Assembly: GCA_002382045.1 (NCBI GenBank)
Contig: DFZJ01000199.1
Location: 2,188-11,324 of the forward strand
Source of the DNA: Syntrophaceae bacterium UBA4059
GTDB taxonomy: Bacteria > Desulfobacterota > Syntrophia > Syntrophales > Smithellaceae
Direction of reading: 5' to 3'
Length of the DNA: 9,137 nucleotides
Shown here: piece by piece, positions 1 to 6,820 of the stretch
How positions within the stretch are numbered: the first letter of the stretch is position 1
Layout of the letters: each line of letters starts with the position of its first letter
The notes under the pieces: generated by a model
Database searches by the model: none
What the model was told of the DNA's origin: nothing
Seen by the model: only the letters and a program-made list of their open reading frames with translations
Made by a program: the position numbers and the translations under genes

Positions 1-129
1 AGCAGAGCGTCATATGCGGGGTTTCGCCTGCCGGGGGCAATTTGTGAGGATGCTGTCTACCTGATCCATCATTTGAAGTTGGGGGCAACCAGCCTGTCTC
101 ATGTGATTCAGTTGTGGAATCATTTTTGA
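1..129 (+). CDS. C-terminal end of an unrecognised protein (partial)
   Basis: An open frame enters from the left edge and ends at TGA 127-129, giving 42 residues and no start codon inside the window. The tail is mixed hydrophobic and polar, contains the pieces YAGFRLPGA and LIHHLKLGATSLSH, and ends in WNHF. Amino-acid composition and codon choice look like real coding sequence, but I do not recognise a family. It converges on mobA with a gap of about 46 bases in which I see no hairpin terminator. It could be a chance open frame, since only 42 codons are visible. Confidence 0.4.
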   Translation, partial: SRASYAGFRLPGAICEDAVYLIHHLKLGATSLSHVIQLWNHF

Positions 130-175
130 TTTGTCTCTGCATTAGAAAAAAAGTAAGGTCCCTGAAAACCGCCCG

Positions 176-772
176 CTATATTTTAGCAAGTTGTTCAACA
201 TCTTCCGGCGTATTGAGGTTTTGAAAAAGACGACCGTCTTTATTGAAAGGCAGAATCTGTTCTTCACCGATGGCCAGAACCCGCATGTCCCGATAGAATC
301 CGGTGATCTTGAGTTTGTCCATCAAAAGTAATCTTTTAATCGAGGGAAGGCAATTGCGCGAATAAATCGCATGCAGGGGCTGATACCCTGCAGCAAGTTC
401 CGGGACAATGACATCATGCTTTCCCGATTGACGGGTTAGATATTCGATGAAATCCTGATGGAGAAACGGCATATCGCAGGGGCTGACAAAAGCGTAATTA
501 TTTTTCGCATAATGAAGCCCCGTGTAGATACCGCCGAGCGGCCCTTTTCCTTTGTAAATATCCGTCACAACAGCGGCGTCGGTAAATTCCACATAAGAAA
601 GAGGATCGTTGGTAACGATAATGATTTCGGAAAATATCTCGCGATAAATATTGATTGTTTTATCAATCAGGCGAATTCCGTCGATTTCCAGAAACGCTTT
701 GTTGGCGCCCATGCGCGAATTTTTTCCGCCCGCCAGAATTATTCCCGTGGTGCTGTTTTTCTTATCCGTCAA
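176..772 (-). CDS. mobA: Molybdenum cofactor guanylyltransferase MobA
   Basis: MobA transfers GMP from GTP to Mo-molybdopterin to make the guanine dinucleotide cofactor used by DMSO-reductase-family enzymes such as formate dehydrogenases; it acts in the cytoplasm. The 198-residue product has the usual length and the nucleotidyltransferase signature: LAGG at 13-16 followed by SRMGANKAF (19-27), KGPLGGIYTGL (76-86), the metal-binding Asp in SPCDMPF (Asp100), and NLNTPEDV near the C-terminus (185-192). No MobB domain is fused to it. The start is TTG at 772, because an in-frame TGA lies two codons upstream and AAGGAG (781-786) sits 8 bases away. An out-of-frame ATG at 779 is only one base from the same Shine-Dalgarno sequence. 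The gene follows the terminator of the activase gene, so it probably has its own promoter, although none is clear. MobA is the best fit among related sugar-nucleotide and MocA-type transferases. Confidence 0.93.
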   Translation of the reverse strand: MTDKKNSTTGIILAGGKNSRMGANKAFLEIDGIRLIDKTINIYREIFSEIIIVTNDPLSYVEFTDAAVVTDIYKGKGPLGGIYTGLHYAKNNYAFVSPCDMPFLHQDFIEYLTRQSGKHDVIVPELAAGYQPLHAIYSRNCLPSIKRLLLMDKLKITGFYRDMRVLAIGEEQILPFNKDGRLFQNLNTPEDVEQLAKI

Positions 773-780
773 TTTTCATG

Positions 781-786
781 CTCCTT
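781..786 (-). promoter_or_regulatory. Ribosome binding site of mobA, decides TTG start
   Basis: On the minus strand this reads AAGGAG, 8 bases upstream of the TTG at 772. The nearby ATG at 777-779 is only one base from it and opens a five-codon frame (MKIDG, then stop), so spacing favours TTG as the real start. Confidence 0.7.
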
Positions 787-869
787 TCAAGTCCAATCTT
801 CATTGTCCATGGCAAACCTGCCTTTTATGGTTTTTCTGGCGTTTTTCGCCGTTTCCATGGTCCGGAAAT

Positions 870-900
870 AAAAAAAGCGGGCTTTGAGCCCGCTTTTTTT
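870..900 (-). terminator. Intrinsic terminator of the activase gene
   Basis: A perfect 6-bp GC stem (GCGGGC 877-882 with GCCCGC 888-893) and a 5-base loop are flanked by seven A (870-876) and seven T (894-900). The A/T runs extend the stem. In the minus-strand RNA the hairpin begins right at the stop codon of the large activase gene (TAA at 899-901) and ends in a U7 tract. The symmetry means it could also work on the plus strand, but no plus-strand gene is seen to use it. Confidence 0.92.
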
Positions 901-3900
901 ATCGGATAATCTTTCTGTCGATTCCCGCGGATTTTACGCCCTCCCGCTCGATCATGGAGTGGCTGTCTTCTTTGCCGCGAAATCGCTTGACGTTCAGCAT
1001 GAAAATTTCAAGTTTGGAGAGCACATTCGGCGGCAGCAGATTGCCGTCGATTTCAATCGAGATGGCCGGATATTTTCTTTCTCTGGCCCAGGGTGTGAAT
1101 AATCCTTCGATGACACGGCCGATCAGGCAGGCAAACGGAGAAATGTTGACGATGCCCGAGTAGCCGTCCATCATGGCGGTCGCAGCCACGCCGCTGGAGA
1201 TGCTGATTTCCGAATGCAGCTCATAGCCGACGAAATGTTTCTCGGTGTTTTTCATGATTTCCTGCATGTCATGCGGTGAATGCGGCACGAGTCCGGTTGC
1301 ACGCAAGGCGTTGCGAATGTTTTTTTCCACATTTTTCTTATAGGCATGCTCAAATCTCCATCTGAGAATGTCCCGAAATTCTTGGACGAATACGCGCCTG
1401 TACCATGGGGCCAGGTTCAGTTTCTTTTTGAGTTCATAATGCCGGACAAAGTCGCAATAGTAAAACCATTCGGCGATACTTGATACCTTGCCGATGATGC
1501 CGTGACGGCTGAACTGCTGAATCAGTTCATCAACGGCGAAATCGTCGCGCCGGACATAGATTTCGCCCACAATCAGCACTTTCGGGCAGTCTTCCATTTT
1601 TCTGGTCAGCGGTATTTGAGAAATCGTGCCGGCAATCTCCTTCAGAACCGGCAGAACTTTGGTAATATCCTGCTCGGCCACGCTGAGCATTTTTTGCCAG
1701 ATCTGATCATAGATCCTCATCGCCTCGACAGGATCGGTCGCGCATGTCCGCAAGGATGTTTCGACATCTTTCATGTAATCGCCGATGACCGTTGCCCACC
1801 AGGCATACTTGGTGAATTCCGAACCCAGCTCCGTATAGGAATTGTTTGCTTCCAGGGTGAATACGACGACATTTTCCAGACGCAAATCCTTGAAGAGGTT
1901 TTCGTAGAAAACAAAATATTGACCGGTTCGGCAGGGGCCCGTCGTTGTCGGCACAAACAGAATATAGATTTCATCCTTGCGATATTGGTCGGAAGATAAA
2001 TATTTGAGGGCGCTGCCTAAGACAAGGTGCGACGGCAGGCATTCTTTGCCGGAAGCATGATTGCGCGCCATCTGCAGCGTGTAGATATCCGGTACCGGCA
2101 TGGCTTCCGCATTGATGCCTAACCCCCGAATCGTTGCGCCGACCAGTTCCGCCGAGAGTCTACCCATGCTGGATAAGAGCAGCTTAACGCGCGGGTTTCC
2201 TTTAATCGGAATCTTTTCGCCGGTGCTGTTATTTTTAATGTGGATCGCTTCGCCGGGATTGTTGATGAAGCGCAGGCCATTGTCGTATCGTTCCTCACGG
2301 ATGTCGGTGATCTTGGAGCGGTAACCCTCGATAATATCCAGAAACGCTTCAATGCGTGTATCGACGCCGGCGTCTGCTGTGTGGGAATCCAGCTCCAGAA
2401 TCAGAAAGGGCTTCGTGCCCATGATCCACTTTAAGTAATGCAGCATGAAGGAATCGGGCGCGCAGGAAAAGTTAGAAATATAAGTGATAAAAATATTATC
2501 TTCATTCTTCAGGAGCGCGCTGGCTTTCATGTCCTGCTGGCCATAATACCAGTACATGTTGGGATAGATGGCCTGATCCTCGAAGGGAAGAATATCAAAC
2601 GGAATAATCGAATAACCGCGGGAGGTATATTTCCGGGGAATGCCCATATTGGCATCGGCGGTAAAGGAGTTATAGGGTCGTCCCAGCACCGCGATCACCG
2701 CCCGTTCGGCCAGACGCGCTTCTTCGAGTGCCTGTTTGCCCAGTTCAAAAAATCTGGCAAAGCATTCCCTTTGTTTTTCGTAAGCGATGTTAAAGGCAGT
2801 TTTAGCCTCTTTTTCGCCAAAGCCCAGTTTGGCAGCCATCGCGATGAATGGTTCGGTGGCTTTCTCCAGTCCATACATAAAACTAACCACCGGCGCCAAA
2901 TATCTTTCGTCCGGAATCTCCGGGAAAGCCTTTTTGATGTAATAAGGCAGGCTCTGTGTGATCGGGCAGAAATTGGCCGGCGCATTTTTTTCATAACTTT
3001 CCATATCCCGGAAGTGGGGCAGGAAAATGTAATCGATATTGCGGTTCAATATGTCCTGAACGGCGCCATGAGCGATTTCCGCCGGGAAACAGTAACTGCT
3101 TTCCACACGCGCTATTCCTTCATGAGCTATCTCCTGAGAGACAAACGTCTCTACTCCCAGAGTATGGAAAAACCAGGAATAAAGCGGCCAGAGCGTATAA
3201 ATAGAGAAGCAACGGGGAATGCCGACGATATAATCTTTTTTCTTAACCAGCGTGGCTGGATCGGGGGCGCATTCTTTAAAAAGAATATCATTGCGCTTTT
3301 CAATGTAGTCGATGACACAGGCTTCGTCGAAAACTTTTTTCTTCCGGATATTGGCGTATTTATTACAGCGGCCGCCGAACATATATTGGCGGCCGTTGAC
3401 GTTGAGAATGCGGATGGGGCAGAAATTGTCGCAGGCCTTACATTGAAATTCCTTTTCATGGATAATGCTTGTGGCAAGAATTTGATCAATGTCATAGGTG
3501 CCCTTGGTCAGGAATCCTTCGGCAACTTTTTGCTTGGCCAGAATGCCCACGCCGAAACAACCCATCAATTCGGGATCGGGCGGCACCAGAATGTCCTTAT
3601 TCAGGAGCATCGCAAAAGCCAGCGGGACGGCTTTGTTCTTGGCGACGCCGCCCTGCAGCACAATATTTTTGCCGATGGTCCGGTTGCCCACGACGCGATT
3701 GAGATAATTAGACACGATGGAGGTGACAATGCCTGCGGTAATGTCTTCGCGCGTCGCACCCTGTTGAATGGCGTTGCGGATGTCGGAATTGATGAAAGCG
3801 GAGCAGTGTTCGCCGAACTTCAGTGGTTCTTTGGCAACCAGCGCGATGTCGCCGATCAGCGCGGCGTCGGGAATATTCAGATCGCCCTCGGCCGATTCTT

Positions 3901-5209
3901 CCAGGAAGGATCCGGTTCCCGCGGAACAGGCTTCGTTCATGGCGTAATCAATCGGAACTTTGTTTTTCAGCGAAACATACTTGGCGTCCTGTCCGCCGAT
4001 TTCAAAGATGGTGTCGATATTGTCCCGGTAAAACGAAGTACCGACGGCGTGCGCGATGATTTCATTATAAACGGCGGGTGTTTCCAGAAAGACGCCGAGA
4101 ATTTCGCGGGATGAGCCGGTCGTGGAAGCCAGCGTGATGCTGATTTCCCCGTCGCCGATATCTTCATGGATTTGCTTTTTTATCTCGCTGAGGCAGTTTT
4201 TGAGCGAACTGACCGGATCGCCATGCGTGCGACCATAAAAAGATGCGGTGACTTCGTTGGTCTCGATGTCAATGAGGCAGGCTTTCGTGGTGGTGGAACC
4301 GCCATCGACGCCGAGGATATATTCATGACCGGCCTTGACCTTGCCTTTTTGTGAAGGCAGGTAGGTGACTCTGCCCTGGGCGGTTTGCAGGCTTTGAAAT
4401 CTTTTAAATTGAATGTGGCTCTCTTTAAATAATGAATTTAAAGGGGGCAGGCGACTGCCGGAGGTTCCGGCCATCAGCGCTGCTCCGTAAGCTTCGAAAT
4501 AGGCTGCCTCTTCGGGAACAATGAATTCGATGTTCGGCATGCGCTCGCGGATGAAGCGCAAAATGTACTGATTTTGTGTGACACCGCCAACGAGCAGGAC
4601 TTTTCCTTTTTCGATTTTGGCTCTTTTCAGAAAGTCGACGACCTTGATGGCCATGACATCGGAGAGCGACAATACGATATCGCCTGTTTTGGCTTCGCCT
4701 TTGTTTAATCGGTGCGTGCAGTCGCTCTTCATGAAGACCGAACAGCGCGAAGAGAGCTTCAGTACCCGGCAGTCTTTAGGGATGTCATTAATATCACTAA
4801 GCTTCATGTTCATCCGGGCCAGTTGCTGCTTGAAAAATTCGCCGGTGCCGGACGCGCATTTATTGCCGGAAAAACTGGTTATAATTTTATTACTTTTGTC
4901 AATGGTGTAGACAACCAGGTCCTCGCCGCCTAGAGAAACGAGTGCATCAATCTGATGGTTGAGTTTTTGCAGAACTTCTTCAACGCACAGCGGTTCAATG
5001 ACGCTATGGATATTTAAAAGATGACGGCCTTCGGTTCCGGTGGCCAGTACTTTGATGTCAGCCGGCAGCTTGCAGGATGAAAGAACTTTTTTAAGTGTGC
5101 CGAGAAAGTTGCCTTCATGGGGTTCTACGGCGTTCCAAACAATTTTGTTGTCGTCAAGCAGGGCAACCTTCACATTTGAGGAGCCGATATTGATTCCCAA
5201 ACTGTACAT
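899..5209 (-). CDS. Giant acyl-CoA dehydratase activase fused to dehydratase-like domains
   Basis: This 1436-residue protein belongs to the BadF/BadG/BcrA/HgdC activase family (COG1924) fused to regions resembling COG3580/DUF2229 and COG3581 (HgdB-like). Family members use ATP to push an electron from a [4Fe-4S] cluster to a low-potential enzyme. Activase domain 1 (about 1-250) has the phosphate loop GINIGSS (5-11), a GGED motif (94-97) and Cys118 and Cys156. Domain 2 (about 296-565) has GVDGGSTTTK (300-309), GGQD (405-408), Cys428 and Cys469. A cysteine segment follows (590, 593, 597, 615). The DUF2229-like region spans about 660-960 (Cys707, 748, 916) and the HgdB-like region about 1005-1410 (Cys1057, 1093, 1361). 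I chose ATG at 5209, preceded by GGGAG with a 5-base gap; a TTG at 5227 would add six residues but has poorer support. The gene stands alone between two terminators with no separate dehydratase partner nearby. The family call is firm; the substrate is unknown. Confidence 0.9.
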   Translation of the reverse strand: MYSLGINIGSSNVKVALLDDNKIVWNAVEPHEGNFLGTLKKVLSSCKLPADIKVLATGTEGRHLLNIHSVIEPLCVEEVLQKLNHQIDALVSLGGEDLVVYTIDKSNKIITSFSGNKCASGTGEFFKQQLARMNMKLSDINDIPKDCRVLKLSSRCSVFMKSDCTHRLNKGEAKTGDIVLSLSDVMAIKVVDFLKRAKIEKGKVLLVGGVTQNQYILRFIRERMPNIEFIVPEEAAYFEAYGAALMAGTSGSRLPPLNSLFKESHIQFKRFQSLQTAQGRVTYLPSQKGKVKAGHEYILGVDGGSTTTKACLIDIETNEVTASFYGRTHGDPVSSLKNCLSEIKKQIHEDIGDGEISITLASTTGSSREILGVFLETPAVYNEIIAHAVGTSFYRDNIDTIFEIGGQDAKYVSLKNKVPIDYAMNEACSAGTGSFLEESAEGDLNIPDAALIGDIALVAKEPLKFGEHCSAFINSDIRNAIQQGATREDITAGIVTSIVSNYLNRVVGNRTIGKNIVLQGGVAKNKAVPLAFAMLLNKDILVPPDPELMGCFGVGILAKQKVAEGFLTKGTYDIDQILATSIIHEKEFQCKACDNFCPIRILNVNGRQYMFGGRCNKYANIRKKKVFDEACVIDYIEKRNDILFKECAPDPATLVKKKDYIVGIPRCFSIYTLWPLYSWFFHTLGVETFVSQEIAHEGIARVESSYCFPAEIAHGAVQDILNRNIDYIFLPHFRDMESYEKNAPANFCPITQSLPYYIKKAFPEIPDERYLAPVVSFMYGLEKATEPFIAMAAKLGFGEKEAKTAFNIAYEKQRECFARFFELGKQALEEARLAERAVIAVLGRPYNSFTADANMGIPRKYTSRGYSIIPFDILPFEDQAIYPNMYWYYGQQDMKASALLKNEDNIFITYISNFSCAPDSFMLHYLKWIMGTKPFLILELDSHTADAGVDTRIEAFLDIIEGYRSKITDIREERYDNGLRFINNPGEAIHIKNNSTGEKIPIKGNPRVKLLLSSMGRLSAELVGATIRGLGINAEAMPVPDIYTLQMARNHASGKECLPSHLVLGSALKYLSSDQYRKDEIYILFVPTTTGPCRTGQYFVFYENLFKDLRLENVVVFTLEANNSYTELGSEFTKYAWWATVIGDYMKDVETSLRTCATDPVEAMRIYDQIWQKMLSVAEQDITKVLPVLKEIAGTISQIPLTRKMEDCPKVLIVGEIYVRRDDFAVDELIQQFSRHGIIGKVSSIAEWFYYCDFVRHYELKKKLNLAPWYRRVFVQEFRDILRWRFEHAYKKNVEKNIRNALRATGLVPHSPHDMQEIMKNTEKHFVGYELHSEISISSGVAATAMMDGYSGIVNISPFACLIGRVIEGLFTPWARERKYPAISIEIDGNLLPPNVLSKLEIFMLNVKRFRGKEDSHSMIEREGVKSAGIDRKIIR

Positions 5210-5214
5210 AAAAA

Positions 5215-5219
5215 CTCCC
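5215..5219 (-). promoter_or_regulatory. Ribosome binding site of the activase gene
   Basis: GGGAG on the minus strand lies 5 bases upstream of ATG 5209. It sits inside the possible six-codon extension that begins at TTG 5227, so it argues for the shorter protein. Confidence 0.6.
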
Positions 5220-5240
5220 AAAAACAAATAATCCCAGAAC

Positions 5241-5269
5241 TCAATAGTACGATTGAATCATGTCGTCAA
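5241..5269 (-). promoter_or_regulatory. Possible sigma70-type promoter of the activase gene
   Basis: On the minus strand TTGACG (5264-5269) is followed after 17 bases by TATTGA (5241-5246). The -35 is five of six to consensus but the -10 is poor. Its position between the atpB terminator and the activase start fits a separate transcription unit with a leader of roughly 25 bases. Confidence 0.35.
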
Positions 5270-5336
5270 GCATCTGATGAGATAATTTTTAAAAGCCTTC
5301 ATAAGACAAAGCGTTAGACCCCTTCATCAAAAGAAG

Positions 5337-5376
5337 AAAAAAGCAGCTGATAGCGATTGCCGTCAGCTGCTTTTTT
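5337..5376 (-). terminator. Intrinsic terminator after atpB
   Basis: GCAGCTGA (5343-5350) pairs perfectly with TCAGCTGC (5363-5370) around a 12-base loop. The stem is flanked by A6 (5337-5342) and T6 (5371-5376). It lies about 70 bases beyond the atpB stop and ends the F0 transcript on the minus strand. The structure is symmetric, so it could also stop plus-strand transcription. Confidence 0.9.
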
Positions 5377-5440
5377 GTTTTAGTATCATTTTGTCGCCAG
5401 TCAGGATGCTGTTCTGGTTTGATCCCGACCTGCCGAATGG

Positions 5441-6112
5441 TTAATGAGCTTCCTCCATCGCGCCGCCGATATACATCATGGCCAGCAACATGAAAACCAG
5501 TGTCTGGACGATCGAGGTGAAAATCATTAAAAACATAATGGGCAGCGGAACAATCAACGGCACCAGCAGCAGGACAACCAGCAGAACAATGTCTTCACCG
5601 GCGATATTGCCGAATAACCGGAAGGTCAGAGATAAAGGCCGTGACAGGTGACTGATGAGTTCAATGGGCAGCATGAGAGGAATAAGCCACCAGACCGGTC
5701 CCAGAAACTGTTTGACGTACTTGAAGCCGTGGGTCATGATGCCGACGACGTGTGTGGCGAAGAACACGACCAGCGCCATGGCCAGGTTTGTGTTGATGTT
5801 GGCCGTTGGTGATTCAAATCCGGGAATGATTCCGATCAGATTCGATGTCAGAATGAAAAGGCCGATCGTTGCAATCAGAGGGAAAAATTTCTTTCCGTGC
5901 TGACCCATGGTGTCGATCAAAAGTTCATGAAGGCCGTCAACAATAACCTCCATCACGTTTTGTAACCGTCCCGGGTAAACTTGCAGACGCCGTGTGGCCA
6001 GAAAGGAGAGCACGGACAATAAAAGGACTATAAACAAAGTATTGAAAACGATGGTCATATTAATGCCCATGTCTTTCAGCCAGGTTGTGTGGAAGAATAT
6101 TAGGGGTTCCAT
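5441..6112 (-). CDS. atpB: ATP synthase F0 subunit a
   Basis: Subunit a forms the two half-channels that carry protons (or Na+) to and from the c-ring in the inner membrane. The 223-residue product has about six hydrophobic segments (near 20-40, 76-98, 108-128, 134-155, 174-197 and 198-217). The diagnostic fourth-helix stretch reads SRPLSLTFRLFGNIAGE, with Arg165 matching the essential stator arginine of E. coli (Arg210) and Glu173 matching Glu219. Gln203 in IVQTLVF matches the conserved Gln of the last helix. The length suits the short form found outside enterobacteria. The ATG at 6112 overlaps the end of atpI by 13 bases, and an in-frame TAG two codons upstream fixes the start. GGAGG at 6127-6131 is a rather distant (14-base) ribosome binding site inside atpI. 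Unusually, no atpE follows: a terminator comes next. Confidence 0.96.
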   Translation of the reverse strand: MEPLIFFHTTWLKDMGINMTIVFNTLFIVLLLSVLSFLATRRLQVYPGRLQNVMEVIVDGLHELLIDTMGQHGKKFFPLIATIGLFILTSNLIGIIPGFESPTANINTNLAMALVVFFATHVVGIMTHGFKYVKQFLGPVWWLIPLMLPIELISHLSRPLSLTFRLFGNIAGEDIVLLVVLLLVPLIVPLPIMFLMIFTSIVQTLVFMLLAMMYIGGAMEEAH

Positions 6113-6513
6113 TTGTTTCTAACTAACCTCCTCAATAAAGTTTTTTTTGCCAGGGTGGTGATCATCGTGAAAACGATATTGATTACCACCACGGAAAGTC
6201 CAATAAGCAGGCCAATGATATTTACGGTATCAGTGGCAATCAGAAAATACAAAACAACAGCGGTCAACGCCAGGCGAATGTAGTATTTGACCATGGTCGG
6301 TCGTTTGACATTTCCGGATGGATCTTTAAAAAGACCGCGCAAACCAAGTTCCATTCCGTAAAAGTTGAGAATACTGATAAAACCGCCCAGAAGAACGCCT
6401 AAGTAAAATTTTGTCGGTGCAAAAATGAAAGAGGGGACAACCAGGACAGCCAAAATGATCCAATTGGCAATTTCAAGTTTTTTTTGGAGTGGGTCTTTGA
6501 CGATGAGGTTCAC
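6100..6513 (-). CDS. atpI: ATP synthase subunit I family protein (AtpI-like)
   Basis: This 137-residue protein shows four hydrophobic segments (about 17-31, 35-52, 78-92 and 98-118) and a basic C-terminus (KKTLLRRLVRNKW), typical of the ATP-synt_I family encoded just upstream of atpB. Members help assemble the c-ring or support ion supply to the synthase; the exact role here is unproven. The start is GTG at 6513, because the next Met (residue 54) would remove two membrane segments. The ribosome binding site is weak (AAAGAG-like, about 8 bases upstream). The first 41 bases overlap the 3' end of the atpZ-like gene in another frame, and the last 13 overlap atpB, which suggests translational coupling. 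Identification rests on position, size and topology more than on unique motifs. Confidence 0.8.
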   Translation of the reverse strand: MNLIVKDPLQKKLEIANWIILAVLVVPSFIFAPTKFYLGVLLGGFISILNFYGMELGLRGLFKDPSGNVKRPTMVKYYIRLALTAVVLYFLIATDTVNIIGLLIGLSVVVINIVFTMITTLAKKTLLRRLVRNKWNP

Positions 6514-6757
6514 TTTTTAAACTCTTTATGATGGATTCTTCATCTCTAAAATTTCTTTGTATTAAAACATATATATTACGAAACCCGGCCGAAATTCCAA
6601 TTAAAAGAAAAACAATGGTGAATACATGGCCGGAATCAAATTTCCGATCTAAATAACTTCCTAAAAGGAGGCAACCAAAAATCGCCAGAACCATTGCGAT
6701 TCCAATACTGCTGGCATAGGCCATCTGGATGCTCAATTTTTTGGTTTCGCTATCCAT
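6473..6757 (-). CDS. atpZ: AtpZ/AtpI-type F0F1 ATPase accessory protein
   Basis: A 94-residue membrane protein with two helices: about 14-36 (ending LLLGSYLDRKF) and 45-65 (TIVFLLIGISAGFRNIY). The pattern of helix, GxYLDRKF, helix and GxxxGFRN matches the ATPase_gene1/AtpZ family that begins many F0 operons. Some homologues are thought to act with AtpI in cation (Mg2+/Ca2+) uptake for the synthase; that role is not shown for this protein. ATG 6757 is preceded by AAGGAA (6769-6774) at 11 bases. It lies 63 bases after fcl with no terminator in the gap and no convincing promoter, so it may be read through from gmd-fcl. Its last codons contain a run of eight A in the overlap with atpI. Confidence 0.85.
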   Translation of the reverse strand: MDSETKKLSIQMAYASSIGIAMVLAIFGCLLLGSYLDRKFDSGHVFTIVFLLIGISAGFRNIYVLIQRNFRDEESIIKSLKSEPHRQRPTPKKT

Positions 6758-6820
6758 TTAGTGACGAGTTCCTTAACATGCGCGGAAAACAAAGTCAATC
6801 AAAAACATGACCGCCGTTCA

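Noticed and set aside
458..871. Plus-strand open frame antisense to mobA
   Set aside because: It is in codon register with mobA and is explained by mobA codon use. It also runs through the terminator hairpin and has no family motifs.
2438..4114. Plus-strand open frame of 558 codons antisense to the activase gene
   Set aside because: Its codons lie in exact register with those of the minus-strand gene, so it stays open simply because that gene avoids TTA, CTA and TCA codons here. Its translation is low-complexity with no recognisable domain, while the minus-strand frame has clear family motifs. The open frames at 1280-1483, 1502-1999 and 4166-4354 share the same register and explanation.
5210..5227. 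Longer activase start at TTG 5227
   Set aside because: The extension would place the good GGGAG ribosome binding site inside the coding region, and the domain naturally begins with MYSLGINIGSS, as in other activases.
6758..6820. Promoter in front of atpZ
   Set aside because: TTGATT and TTGACT occur on the minus strand, but no acceptable -10 box lies at the right distance.
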